64,000 nucleotides of DNA. It comes from Ignavibacteria bacterium. GTDB lineage: Bacteria > Bacteroidota > Ignavibacteria > Kapaibacteriales > UBA961. Both the position numbers and the translations under genes were made by a program. Where the stretch lies: contig JADJXV010000006.1 of NCBI GenBank assembly GCA_016720145.1, forward strand, positions 1 to 64,000, read 5' to 3'. Below the pieces are notes generated by a model. That model made no database searches. It saw only the letters and a list, made by a program, of their open reading frames with translations, and was not told the origin of the DNA. Positions within the stretch are counted from its first letter, which is position 1. The number at the start of each line of letters is the position of its first letter. Shown piece after piece: positions 20,701-28,500 of the stretch.

Positions 20701-21135
20701 TCAAAATCTCATAACAACCAACGATCCGATTTGCGTTTTCGGATATTCGACTGATTTTGCAAGTGCTTGTATCAAAAACACTCCACGTCCTCCTTCTCGG
20801 AGGAGATTATCCGGTTCGCGCGGGTCGCGAATTGCTGCCGGGTTGAATCCAAGCCCTTCATCTTGGACAGAGATGACGATATCATTTCCATCTTGAGCCA
20901 CACTGAGAGTTACTTGCTTGGCAGGATTAGATTGATTACCATGAATAATTGCATTATTGACAGCTTCTGTCACGGCTATCAAAATATTAAACCAACGTGT
21001 TTCTTCGAGAGATTGGAATTCAAGTAACGTATTCAAAAAGGGCTCTACCATTGAAATACTTTTACGCTCTGATTTCATCACAAGTATATGTGGGGAGGGA
21101 GATTGATTCGATGAAGTAAATTTTTGGGTTGACAT
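20701..21135 (-). CDS. RsbW-like serine/threonine kinase (anti-sigma regulatory factor, HATPase_c_2)
   Basis: A 144-residue single-domain GHKL ATPase. The N box AVTEAVNNAIIHGN (about residue 65) has the conserved E and N, the G1 box is VQDEGLGFNP, and the G2 region is REGGRGVFLIQALAKSVEY. Such proteins usually phosphorylate an STAS-domain antagonist and control a sigma factor or another output. No partner gene is seen nearby. I prefer the ATG at 21135 (MSTQKF); a GTG at 21171 would add 12 residues. It directly follows the GWxTD gene and is probably co-transcribed with it. Confidence 0.88.
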   Translation of the reverse strand: MSTQKFTSSNQSPSPHILVMKSERKSISMVEPFLNTLLEFQSLEETRWFNILIAVTEAVNNAIIHGNQSNPAKQVTLSVAQDGNDIVISVQDEGLGFNPAAIRDPREPDNLLREGGRGVFLIQALAKSVEYPKTQIGSLVVMRF

Positions 21136-21177
21136 TTTATTTTCACATAAGTATGAAGTGTACTTTTCCACTAGAAA

Positions 21178-22516
21178 TTAATACCCTGAATAACGATATT
21201 TCTCCCCTGAAGGGAAAGGAGAGGTTAATCGAAAATCATCAAATCCGGAATTGTCAACAAATGTGAATTGACGATTATTACCATAAGTCCATCGTGAATA
21301 TGCTCTTCCATCTACTCCACGTGGTTGTCTTTCGACGGATGTCGGAGTACCGAATACTACAAAAACCATACCCATATCTGTCTGCCATCCTTCCGTATAG
21401 CTTCGATAATTTTTATTGGCAAAGTCAATTCTTCCATAATATTCTTCAAACGCTTCGTTGCGTTCTGTACTAGGACTAGGATCTAGTTTTTTCCAAAATT
21501 CTTCAAATCGCAGCCGTTTTTCTTCCGGTGTGGCAGCCTCCCGAATATTATCAATATCCGATTGTGTAGCCACATGACGTAACTGTCTAATTGATTTTTC
21601 AATATCCTTAAGTACTACACCGGATAGTGTGCGTTCTACAGTGATCGAACGATCTGCTGCTGCTATGTAGTCGATTGGAGTGTATTTTTCTGGAGCTGTG
21701 GTCTTCAAAGCAACTAATTTGAGTATATAATCACCAGTGGCAAGATTATTCTGAGCAGGTATTTTGAGGAAATGTTGTTCGGTCAAATGACGAATTGATT
21801 TTCTAATTCTCGGTCCTCGCAGTATCGGAGTATTCTGTTTGTCAAGTATTTGATATACAAAGTCTGCAGAGTCCACTCCAAGCTGACTATATGATTCAAA
21901 AAACATAAAAAATCCATCGGTCAATTTCGCAATATTATCTGATAAGTGTGGAGTAATCGTAATCTTACCACCGATTTCCTCTAGTGAATTCACGAGGAGA
22001 ATACCACTCATTGTAAAAGTAAAATTTGGAAAATCGAGAACAGATAATTTTCTGGTTTTGCGGTAAACGTGTTTTGCGCCATTACCATCCAATACTACTG
22101 TCTCGATCGTATATTTAGATGGAGGAAGAGATAAAATCGACTGTGAAATATCCACCCCGGACGATGCTCCACGAGAATTTTCATAAGATTTTTCAGTAAC
22201 GTTACGGTCAATCTTTTTGTTGAATTTCCTTGCCGGATGAATCTCTCACAGTAATAACAGCTTGATAATCAGCTTTATAGACCGATCCGTGACGCATGAA
22301 CTGAAGAGAAGCGTATGGTACTAACACATAGACATCGACCCGAGCAGCAGTATCAGTATTTCCTCTAAAACAAATAGCATCCATGTATATAGTCGAATTT
22401 CCACCTGTACCGCTACTTGCGGATAACTCCTGAGCAGTCATCACAATCGGACTGTTAATCAAGATTTGACTGCATACAAAAAGAAGTATGGGAAATATTA
22501 ACTTAATCTGAGGCAT
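21178..22516 (-). CDS. GWxTD domain-containing protein (one frame break)
   Basis: The protein is split between two frames. The N-terminal piece has a signal peptide from 22516 (MPQIKLIFPILLFVC) and a beta-domain (FRGNTDTAARVDVYVLVPYASLQFM). The C-terminal piece has a second beta-domain and the GWxTD region: FANKNYRSYTEGWQTDMGMVF followed by FGTPTSVERQPRGVDGRAYSRWTYG. They join if one base is corrected at a five-T run (22214-22218; ...IQQK-IDRNVTEKSYENS). GWxTD proteins are common in the FCB group and of unknown function. The gene lies between mnmA and the RsbW-like gene in one minus-strand series. Confidence 0.82.
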
Positions 22517-22571
22517 GCACATATCTATTACAGTTACAAGTTGAACAAATTTCAACAATCATTCGCATTGA

Positions 22572-23675
22572 TTAATAATCATTCCAAGATTTGATGATAC
22601 CACCACCAACTACATCATTTCCTTCATATAACACTACAGATTGACCCGGAGTAATTGCTCGTCTCGGGTTAGTGAACCGAATGTGCAATAATCCGTTGTT
22701 GTCTATCGAACACTCTCCCTCTTCGCCATCATCCTTATAGCGAATTTTTGTTGTAAGTTTCATTGGATCTTTCAACTCAGGATACTTGATGAGATTCACA
22801 GAATGCGCTACCAGCCCATAATGACTTAGTTGGTTGTCCACTCCAACTTCAATGGTATTCGTATCCGCAAGCACATTCAGCACATACAGCGGCTCCGGAT
22901 GCGAAATGCCGAGACCTTTGCGTTGACCGATGGTATAAAACGGAAAGCCGTCATGCTCGGCTATCTTGTTGCCATTCAGCATCACATTTCCTTTTGGTGC
23001 TCGCTCCGCCATATCAGGCACATTATCACGTAAAAAGCGTCGATAGTCATTATCTGGAATAAAACATATTTCATATGACTCCGGCTTGGAGCCAAGACCG
23101 AGACCGAAGCGCTCGACTTCTGAGCGGCTGCGCTCTTTGGTAAATCCGGTGAGTGGGAACATTGTCCGTGAAAGGGATTCTTGTGTCAATCCCCATAAAG
23201 CATACGATTGGTCTTTGCGATTGTCCGTGTCGCGGGATAGAATATAACGGTCATTTTCATGGCGAATACCGGCGTAGTGTCCGGTTGCAATCCACTTTGC
23301 CCCTAATGCATTGGCTTTCTTGATCATCTCATCCCATTTTATGGAACGATTACAGGCGACACATGGATTCGGAGTATTGCCTGATAAATAATCATCTATG
23401 AAATAATCAATCACTTCACGTTTGAAACGTTCAGTAAAATCAACAACATAATGAGGAATGCCAAGCTTCATGCAGACTCGCCTGGCATCATTAATTCCAT
23501 CGAGTGAACAGCAAGTAGAGTCATTACCAACATTACCACCCACATCCTCATATTTATATGTTTTAATAGTAATACCAATGACATCATATCCTTGCTCGAC
23601 CAGCAAAGCAGCAGCCACAGACGAATCGACTCCGCCCGACATACCGACTATGACACGATTAGGATTGAGAATCAT
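22572..23675 (-). CDS. mnmA: tRNA-specific 2-thiouridylase MnmA
   Basis: A 367-residue enzyme that adenylates and thiolates U34 of tRNA(Glu/Gln/Lys). The PP-loop is VIVGMSGGVDSSVAAALL near the N-terminus. The two catalytic cysteines lie in NPCVACN and in the later YEICFIPD. The ATP/tRNA-contact segment TGHYAGI and the C-terminal TIGQRKGLGI plus a beta-barrel domain are all present. I start it at MILNPNRV (23675); the longer frame adds 17 residues without family support. The leader (23676-23942) holds a promoter-hairpin-terminator unit that could regulate it. Confidence 0.95.
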   Translation of the reverse strand: MILNPNRVIVGMSGGVDSSVAAALLVEQGYDVIGITIKTYKYEDVGGNVGNDSTCCSLDGINDARRVCMKLGIPHYVVDFTERFKREVIDYFIDDYLSGNTPNPCVACNRSIKWDEMIKKANALGAKWIATGHYAGIRHENDRYILSRDTDNRKDQSYALWGLTQESLSRTMFPLTGFTKERSRSEVERFGLGLGSKPESYEICFIPDNDYRRFLRDNVPDMAERAPKGNVMLNGNKIAEHDGFPFYTIGQRKGLGISHPEPLYVLNVLADTNTIEVGVDNQLSHYGLVAHSVNLIKYPELKDPMKLTTKIRYKDDGEEGECSIDNNGLLHIRFTNPRRAITPGQSVVLYEGNDVVGGGIIKSWNDY

Positions 23676-23825
23676 CTGGGAATTGTATAATAATTCAAAG
23701 TAGAAATAACGGTAAGTTGTATGCAAAAATACAATTATTTACTCCACTTAGAAGTGAATTGTCATGCTAATACTTACCGGCAATCTTTCAATACCATCTT
23801 GAGAATAATAGATTCATAAAGCTCA

Positions 23826-23907
23826 ATAAAAAAGCCCAACTGTTACCACGCAGTTGGGCTAATTTTCTCCCCTTTTCATTGCACCTACCTATCAGAAGGA
23901 TAGCAAC
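23826..23907 (-). ncRNA. Candidate small RNA or mnmA leader attenuator
   Basis: Read on the minus strand, a sigma70-like promoter (23914-23942) is followed about 7 nt later by a transcript of roughly 80 nt. It would contain a small hairpin (ctatc-cttct-gatag), a purine stretch AAAAGGGGAGAAAA, and then a 10-bp stem agcccaactg / cagttgggct followed by six T (end near 23827). The purine stretch overlaps a six-codon frame MKRGEN that starts just after AGGTGCA. mnmA begins about 150 bp downstream in the same direction, so this could be either a free small RNA or a transcription attenuator of mnmA. No known family is recognised. Confidence 0.55.
23827..23860 (-). terminator. Rho-independent terminator of the candidate small RNA
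   Basis: A perfect 10-bp stem, agcccaactg (23833-23842) with cagttgggct (23851-23860) and an 8-base loop; on the minus strand it leads into TTTTTTATT. On the plus strand it is followed only by AATTTTC, so the minus direction is preferred. Confidence 0.75.
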
Positions 23908-23913
23908 ACTGCG

Positions 23914-23942
23914 AATATAACACATTTTATCTTTCTCGCCAA
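23914..23942 (-). promoter_or_regulatory. Sigma70-like promoter for the candidate small RNA/mnmA leader
   Basis: On the minus strand: TTGGCG (23942-23937), a 17-bp spacer, then TATATT (23919-23914). Both boxes are close to the general bacterial consensus and the spacer is ideal. Confidence 0.6.
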
Positions 23943-24166
23943 ATTTTACTTTACGATGAAAAAATATTTATCAGGATTTTTCTAAAATAAACATATAATT
24001 ACTACAAATATGGAGTGGTTATAATTGAATCCAAATTGAAAACTGGTAATTGGAATCTTGATCAGGTTAGATAAAAGTATCAAAATTTTGAATTGGTATA
24101 GTAGTTGAGGCATGGTAATGAATATGGAAATTTAGTTCGATTTTTTATAATTTTTTTGATGTGATT

Positions 24167-24424
24167 ATGGCAGAAACATTAGGGTCACTTGTCGATAAGC
24201 TTGCAATCGTAGATTTGAAACTGTGGCATTGTCAAGAACAGTTATTCAAGCCGCACGAAGAACCGCAACCACCGATTATTCAAAAAAACGAATCCCTTCT
24301 CGGACAGCGCGAACGACTCATACGTGAAATAGATACGTGGTTCTATGCAGCGGTCACTGATCCCGAAAGTGTAATTCTCACGAATCCACAGAATAAAATC
24401 TATGGTCAATACCGCAAGGAATAA
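24167..24424 (+). CDS. Small helical protein with a WHxQE motif, paralogue of the next gene
   Basis: An 85-residue protein, not recognised with certainty. It is probably all-helical: LGSLVDKLAIVDLKLWHCQEQLF, then LLGQRERLIREIDTWFYAAV. The pattern (L-x-D-K/A-L-x-I-x(3)-K/R-x-W-H-x-Q-E, then a QR-x-LI-x-EID helix) resembles small proteins, some in the DUF4254 group, that are coded beside polysaccharide genes; this link is tentative. I start it at ATG 24167, as the GTG at 24161 adds only two residues. It is 3 bp from its paralogue and 5' of an aminotransferase gene. Confidence 0.6.
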   Translation: MAETLGSLVDKLAIVDLKLWHCQEQLFKPHEEPQPPIIQKNESLLGQRERLIREIDTWFYAAVTDPESVILTNPQNKIYGQYRKE

Positions 24425-24427
24425 TAC

Positions 24428-24739
24428 ATGAATATTCTTACAACCGACTTACAACCCAAGACGTTCGGCGAATTCATCGATGCGCTTATAATCGCCAATA
24501 TGCGCATGTGGCACGCGCAGGAAGTAGTCTATGAGACCGAGACGTTGAACGCGATGAGCCGCGAGGAAATGTTCGATTTCCTCAAGCAAGCGACGTGGCT
24601 GAATCTTCTTCGCAACCGCGCGATGGACGGGCTCGACGCTTCTCTCACCGCCGAAATTCTCAAAAGCAAACCGGATATCGAGCGCCGCGATGCACCACTT
24701 CCGATGGCAGGACAGCTTCCGCTTTGGGAACAGGCGTGA
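24428..24739 (+). CDS. Small helical protein with a WHxQE motif, second copy
   Basis: A 103-residue protein with FGEFIDALIIANMRMWHAQEVVYE at residues 13-36, matching LVDKLAIVDLKLWHCQEQLF of the preceding gene, followed by a helix LLRNRAMDGLDASL that matches its QRERLIREID helix. The two genes look like an old tandem duplication, or two members of one family that act as a pair. GC content is visibly higher than in the flanking genes. It lies 3 bp after the first copy and is followed by a 41-bp tandem repeat and the aminotransferase gene. A function in sugar modification is inferred from position only. Confidence 0.6.
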   Translation: MNILTTDLQPKTFGEFIDALIIANMRMWHAQEVVYETETLNAMSREEMFDFLKQATWLNLLRNRAMDGLDASLTAEILKSKPDIERRDAPLPMAGQLPLWEQA

Positions 24740-24775
24740 TTGCAGTAATGTACGAAGTCTCAGGTAATAAAAAAA

Positions 24776-24878
24776 CGCAAAATCTATACACATCCTCCGC
24801 GATATGTATAGAAAATCGCAAAATCTATACATATCCCACGCGACATGTATAGAAAATCGCAAAATCTATACATGTTCC
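24776..24878. repeat. 41-bp tandem repeat, 2.5 copies, with an inverted-repeat core
   Basis: CGCAAAATCTATACA starts at 24776, 24817 and 24858, giving a 41-bp period. Each full unit holds CTATACAT...ATGTATAG arms about 12 bp apart. The array lies 22-124 bp upstream of the aminotransferase ATG (24900). The open frame through it is in phase with that gene, but the repeat peptide is not part of the enzyme family, so it is leader DNA, perhaps an operator. Confidence 0.75.
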
Positions 24879-24899
24879 GTACCTTCAATACTATCAATT

Positions 24900-25997
24900 A
24901 TGTACTCAATTCCTGTTTATCAGCCATCGCTTGCCGGTAACGAAAAGCTGTATGTCAACGAATGCCTCGACACGGCATGGATCTCCGGTAAAGGTCGATT
25001 TGTCAGTGAGTTCGAACGTCAATTCGCCGACTATATCGGTATCCGCAATGCCTCCACCGTGTGTAATGGCACCGTCGCCCTGCATCTTGCGCTCGTGGCT
25101 CTTGGAATCGGTCCCGGTGATGAAGTAATTGTCCCCACCTTTACCTACATCGCACCTGTCAATGCAATTGTCTATGCAGGTGCTACACCTGTATTTGCAG
25201 ACTCTGCACGCAATACATGGCAGATTGACCCCGAAGAAGTTCGCAGGAAAATCACACCACGTACCAAAGCGATAATTGCAGTGCATCTTTATGGGCATCC
25301 CGCTGATATGGATACGCTCTCAGCAATAGCCAAAGAACACCGCATCTTCCTCATCGAAGACTGTGCTGAGGGCTTCGGCACATTGTACAAAAATCGACAT
25401 GTCGGTACATTTGGCGATATATCGACTTTTAGTTTTTACGGGAATAAAACAATTACCACCGGCGAAGGCGGAATGGTGGTGACAAACGACGAAACGCTCT
25501 ACTCACGCACTCTTCATTTCAAAGGTCAGGGACTCGCCAAATATCGTGAGTATTGGCATGATGTGATCGGGTATAATTATCGTATGACCAATATCTGCGC
25601 AGCAATCGGACTAGCGCAACTCGAACGTGCCGATGAACTTATCACTAAGAAAATTCAAATCGCACAATGGTATGATTCATATCTAATTAATTCGCCGTAT
25701 GTGACTCATTTACCAATCGGCGATGTCCAACACTCGTATTGGATGTATTCGGTGCTCGCACCGCATGTACGGCAACGTGATGATATCCGAGCGCATCTGC
25801 AAAAAGCTGGAATTGAGACCCGTCCAACATTTTATCCGGTGCATACAATGCCGATGTATTCAGGGAAATATGAACGCTACCCGATTGCCGAAGACATCGC
25901 TTGGCGAGGAATTAACCTGCCGAGTTATCCGGACTTAACGCGTGAACAAGTGGAATATATCTGCGCTTCGCTCAACAATGCACTGAAGAATATCTAA
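24900..25997 (+). CDS. DegT/DnrJ/EryC1/StrS family sugar aminotransferase
   Basis: A 365-residue PLP enzyme that transfers an amino group from glutamate to a nucleotide-linked keto-sugar. Seen: N-terminal IPVYQPSLAGNEKLYVNEC, GTVALHLALVALGIGPGDEV, FTYIAPVNAI, the PLP-contact DCAEGFGTLYKNRHVGTFGD, and the catalytic lysine in SFYGNKTITTGEGGMV. The segment GYNYRMTNICAAIGLAQLE is typical. It is most like perosamine-synthase-type members, but the exact sugar cannot be set. I start it at MYSIPV (24900) because the upstream in-frame codons are the 41-bp repeat. It is followed after 28 bp by a methyltransferase gene. Confidence 0.92.
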   Translation: MYSIPVYQPSLAGNEKLYVNECLDTAWISGKGRFVSEFERQFADYIGIRNASTVCNGTVALHLALVALGIGPGDEVIVPTFTYIAPVNAIVYAGATPVFADSARNTWQIDPEEVRRKITPRTKAIIAVHLYGHPADMDTLSAIAKEHRIFLIEDCAEGFGTLYKNRHVGTFGDISTFSFYGNKTITTGEGGMVVTNDETLYSRTLHFKGQGLAKYREYWHDVIGYNYRMTNICAAIGLAQLERADELITKKIQIAQWYDSYLINSPYVTHLPIGDVQHSYWMYSVLAPHVRQRDDIRAHLQKAGIETRPTFYPVHTMPMYSGKYERYPIAEDIAWRGINLPSYPDLTREQVEYICASLNNALKNI

Positions 25998-26025
25998 CGA
26001 ATCCTAAAAATTATCCGGAAACCCT

Positions 26026-27117
26026 ATGCCCTATCTTCTTACTCTCGACTCTGCCTTTCTTGAAACTAATTCCGATGAAATGCGCCAAGCACTTGCGCAG
26101 CTTATCCATTACGTAAGTTTCCACTATGAATGCAAATGGAGCATGTGGCATGATGGACACTTCGGTCTTATGGCATGGCATCCGATGGTGCCTAGTCCTG
26201 TGCCCTATCCCGAACTAGAATTGACGAATGAATTGCCGACTTCCGGCACGATTATCACCACACATGAACGCGCTAATTTATTTCAGAATAAAGATTTACA
26301 AGTGCTAACTGTGCATTCCTCAACACAAGCAATTGGACAATTGCAGCTTACAATTACCCAAAGCCTCGCGACTGTTCTCTCCGCTTTTCAACGTCTCATT
26401 GCTCCCTCGCAAAAATTCTATCCCCTCATGTTCCCAAGCGGTTGGGAGGAATTATTCCACGAACGCACGCTCCTTGCCCCAAGTGAAAACGCCGATTGTG
26501 ATCGGTTTGGTCCCTTTGGCTGGCTTCGAAGATTGGAATATTCCTGGTCACTTGCGCAGGTGAACTACGCGCCGGGTTCGACGATTATTGATATAGGTTC
26601 GCTCGAAACCTTTATCCCCCAATACCTTGCCGAACGTGACCTCGATGTGACGTCGATTGATATCGACCCTGTCGGTGTAGAATTCCAGAAAAAAATAGCC
26701 GAAAAGCTCCCCAAGCCATTCCGTGTGGAATTGCAGGATATTACGCGCACTACCTACGCAAGTGAGTCCTTCGACCAAGCCCTGATGATTTCGACCGTCA
26801 AGCATATCCCCGGCGATGGTGACTGCCGCGCGATGCGCGAGATTCATCGCCTGCTCAAAAAAGGTGGGATTGTCGCCCTCACTACGCCGTACGACCATCA
26901 GTGGGCGCATGAGGACACGGGCATTCGTCCGCACAAGTACCTCCAACGCTATTACTCTATGAATTCAGCACTTACGCGTCTTGCGCCTCAGGATTTATTC
27001 GACGTGGTGGATATAGAATTCATCGGCGGCACGCTGCACTCGCCCGGCAATTACACCCCCCAATTCATCAATCCGACCAATGCAGCAATCATCGCACTCG
27101 CTCTGCGGAAGAAGTAA
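26026..27117 (+). CDS. SAM-dependent methyltransferase with an unrecognised N-terminal domain
   Basis: A 363-residue protein. Residues about 185-330 are a class I methyltransferase: the SAM loop TIIDIGSLETFIPQYLAE (unusual, as the usual G-x-G is replaced by GSLET), acidic strand DVTSIDIDPVGVEF, FDQALMISTVKHIPG, and LLKKGGIVALTTPYDHQW. Residues 1-180 match nothing I know and contain CKWSMWHDGHFGLMAWHPM. Codon use and GC match the aminotransferase and the two small genes before it. A role in methylating a surface sugar is inferred from context. The atypical SAM loop leaves activity uncertain. Confidence 0.75.
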   Translation: MPYLLTLDSAFLETNSDEMRQALAQLIHYVSFHYECKWSMWHDGHFGLMAWHPMVPSPVPYPELELTNELPTSGTIITTHERANLFQNKDLQVLTVHSSTQAIGQLQLTITQSLATVLSAFQRLIAPSQKFYPLMFPSGWEELFHERTLLAPSENADCDRFGPFGWLRRLEYSWSLAQVNYAPGSTIIDIGSLETFIPQYLAERDLDVTSIDIDPVGVEFQKKIAEKLPKPFRVELQDITRTTYASESFDQALMISTVKHIPGDGDCRAMREIHRLLKKGGIVALTTPYDHQWAHEDTGIRPHKYLQRYYSMNSALTRLAPQDLFDVVDIEFIGGTLHSPGNYTPQFINPTNAAIIALALRKK

Positions 27118-27180
27118 TTGGGTTCGGTTGTGCGAACTCCTACCGCCGCCTGCGGTCACCCATGGCCGTCCAAACAAAAA

Positions 27181-27237
27181 AAAAGAGCCATAGGCTCGAT
27201 CCAAATTGTAGGGCTGGAATTCATTCCAGTCCATAGT
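27181..27237. repeat. Single copy of the dispersed GAGCC-GGCTC/GTAGGG(C)TGGA repeat
   Basis: It carries the hairpin gagcc-ata-ggctc, then ATCCAAATTGTAGGGCTGGA and the short palindrome ctggaattcattccag. It belongs to the same family as the 1-447 elements and as the 70-bp unit of the 33261-34313 array. The 27118-27748 stretch holds no credible gene, only this and the following repeats. Confidence 0.75.
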
Positions 27238-27249
27238 GTGTTAACCAAC

Positions 27250-27537
27250 ATTCCAAACCGTAGGGGCAATCCCTTGCGGTTGCCCACAACACTTGCCATA
27301 AATAGACATAGCAAATAACGCACTTTCGCGCATAACCATAGTATCTACATAGGATTGCTGCTGTTAAATACGACGACTTTTTATAAAGAACGGGCATGGA
27401 AATACTTGGCGGGTTATCGTGCAGTACGTTTCATCGGCAAATGGGTACGTCCAGTTATAATAACTGGACGGACGGGAAATGGTAGTGATTACATGCATAA
27501 CCGAGGCAACCGCAAGGAGTTGCTCCTCCCGATTTCG
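27250..27537. repeat. Composite intergenic repeat, intact copy
   Basis: It begins at GTAGGGGCAATCCCTTGCGG (27261), runs through CATAACCATAGTATC, TGCTGTTAAATACG and TTTTTATAAAGAACGGGCAT, and includes the hairpin cgtccagtta-taa-taactggacg at 27449-27471. The same order is found at 28378-28500 plus 29907-30024, where an IS element splits it. A partial inverted GGGGCAATCCC-type copy follows at 27498-27537 and another lies at 31550-31600. Confidence 0.8.
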
Positions 27538-27748
27538 TAATGAATTTCCGACCTGGAGGTAAAGCTAGAAAATTCCTCTCCTGCTCATCACTGTATTTTA
27601 GCGACCCGGGTTGGTAATTCAACTACCAAGGTAGAAATTCAACTGCTTTGTAGAAACACCAAACCATAATATTTTCAGAAAACCATCTTTTTTAGATAAA
27701 TTTGTGGAAGTTCTGACATAGAATTCAATAACTACATTACAACCGAAT

Positions 27749-27964
27749 ATGAGATATATACTAGATATAGATATTGCCGATAGCAAAATGGCGTTTGCGG
27801 AAGAGTTTTTCAAAGCGATTTCTTTTGTGAAAAAGGTAAGGGTGATTCCAAGCAATGAGATTACTAACCCAGCTATTTTGCAAAGCATAGAGGAGTATGA
27901 GAACGGCAAAGTGAAGCCCACACCGCTTAATTTAGAAGAACTTAAAGCAATGATTAATGCGTGA
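27749..27964 (+). CDS. Antitoxin of a YoeB-type toxin-antitoxin pair
   Basis: A 71-residue protein with MRYILDIDIADSKMAFAEEFFKAISFVKKVRVI, a form frequent in small antitoxins that precede RelE/YoeB toxins in Bacteroidota; it is not a typical YefM. The acidic C-terminal part (ILQSIEEYENGKVKP...LEELKAMINA) is likely to wrap the toxin. The stop overlaps the toxin start by 8 bases, so the two are translationally coupled. Such pairs usually repress their own promoter. Confidence 0.8.
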   Translation: MRYILDIDIADSKMAFAEEFFKAISFVKKVRVIPSNEITNPAILQSIEEYENGKVKPTPLNLEELKAMINA

Positions 27965-28217
27965 GCTTCATTTTATGCCAAAAGCTTGGCAAGACTTGGG
28001 CTGGTGGATGAAGAACGATATTAAAAACGTTAAGAAAATCTACCTCCTTTTAGAAAATACCTGCAAAACTCCCTTTGACGGACTAGGTCAGCCCGAACCT
28101 CTTAAAGCCAATTACTCAGGGTATTGGTCACGGAGGATTAACCTCGAACATCGTTTAGTGTACAAAGTTGAAGACACCCAAATTGTTGTGCATTCACTCT
28201 TTGGACATTACCAGTAA
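27957..28217 (+). CDS. yoeB: Toxin, YoeB/Txe family mRNA interferase
   Basis: An 86-residue protein with the family signature: MPKAWQDLGWWMKNDIKNV, KIYLLLENTCKTPFDGLGQP, EPLKANYSGYWSRRINLEHR and LVYKVEDTQIVVHSLFGHYQ. The catalytic set of the family (E, R, H, with the C-terminal HY) is present. It cleaves mRNA in the ribosomal A site. The ATG overlaps the antitoxin stop. A terminator follows at 28224. The pair lies between two direct copies of a composite repeat. Confidence 0.93.
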   Translation: MRELHFMPKAWQDLGWWMKNDIKNVKKIYLLLENTCKTPFDGLGQPEPLKANYSGYWSRRINLEHRLVYKVEDTQIVVHSLFGHYQ

Positions 28218-28223
28218 ATTTAT

Positions 28224-28249
28224 AGTCCCGATAAACGGGACTTTTTTTT
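28224..28249 (+). terminator. Rho-independent terminator after yoeB
   Basis: The perfect stem agtcccg / cgggact with a 5-base loop is followed by a long T run, 7 bp after the yoeB stop. Confidence 0.88.
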
Positions 28250-28377
28250 GACGTATAAGTTTTTCAATATACCATAACCACTTGTCAGAGAATTTTGAGA
28301 TGATTACTTTTCTAATTAATCTAATATTCTAATCAATCTAATTATTTGAAGGTACTAGAATTCGCCAAATAAATCAT

Positions 28378-28500
28378 AGTAATCCAATTCGTAGGGGCAA
28401 TCCCTTGCGGTTGACCTCTATTACTTGCCATAAAAACGACATTGCAAAAACGCCATTTCTGTCATAACTATAGTATTTGCATAGAATTGCTATAGTTTAA
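28378..28500. repeat. Composite intergenic repeat, left half of the copy split by the IS element
   Basis: It matches the intact copy at 27250-27367: GTAGGGGCAATCCCTTGCGG, ACTTGCCATAAA, CATAACTATAGTAT, and ends with GCTATAGTTTAA where the IS begins. The remainder continues after the IS at 29907. Confidence 0.8.

Noticed and set aside
24804..24899. N-terminal extension of the aminotransferase through the 41-bp repeat
   Set aside because: The repeat peptide has no counterpart in the family, and MYSIPV at 24900 is the normal start.
27118..27540. Short plus-strand frames in the composite repeat
   Set aside because: They lie wholly in the repeat, and the second copy of the repeat does not keep them open.
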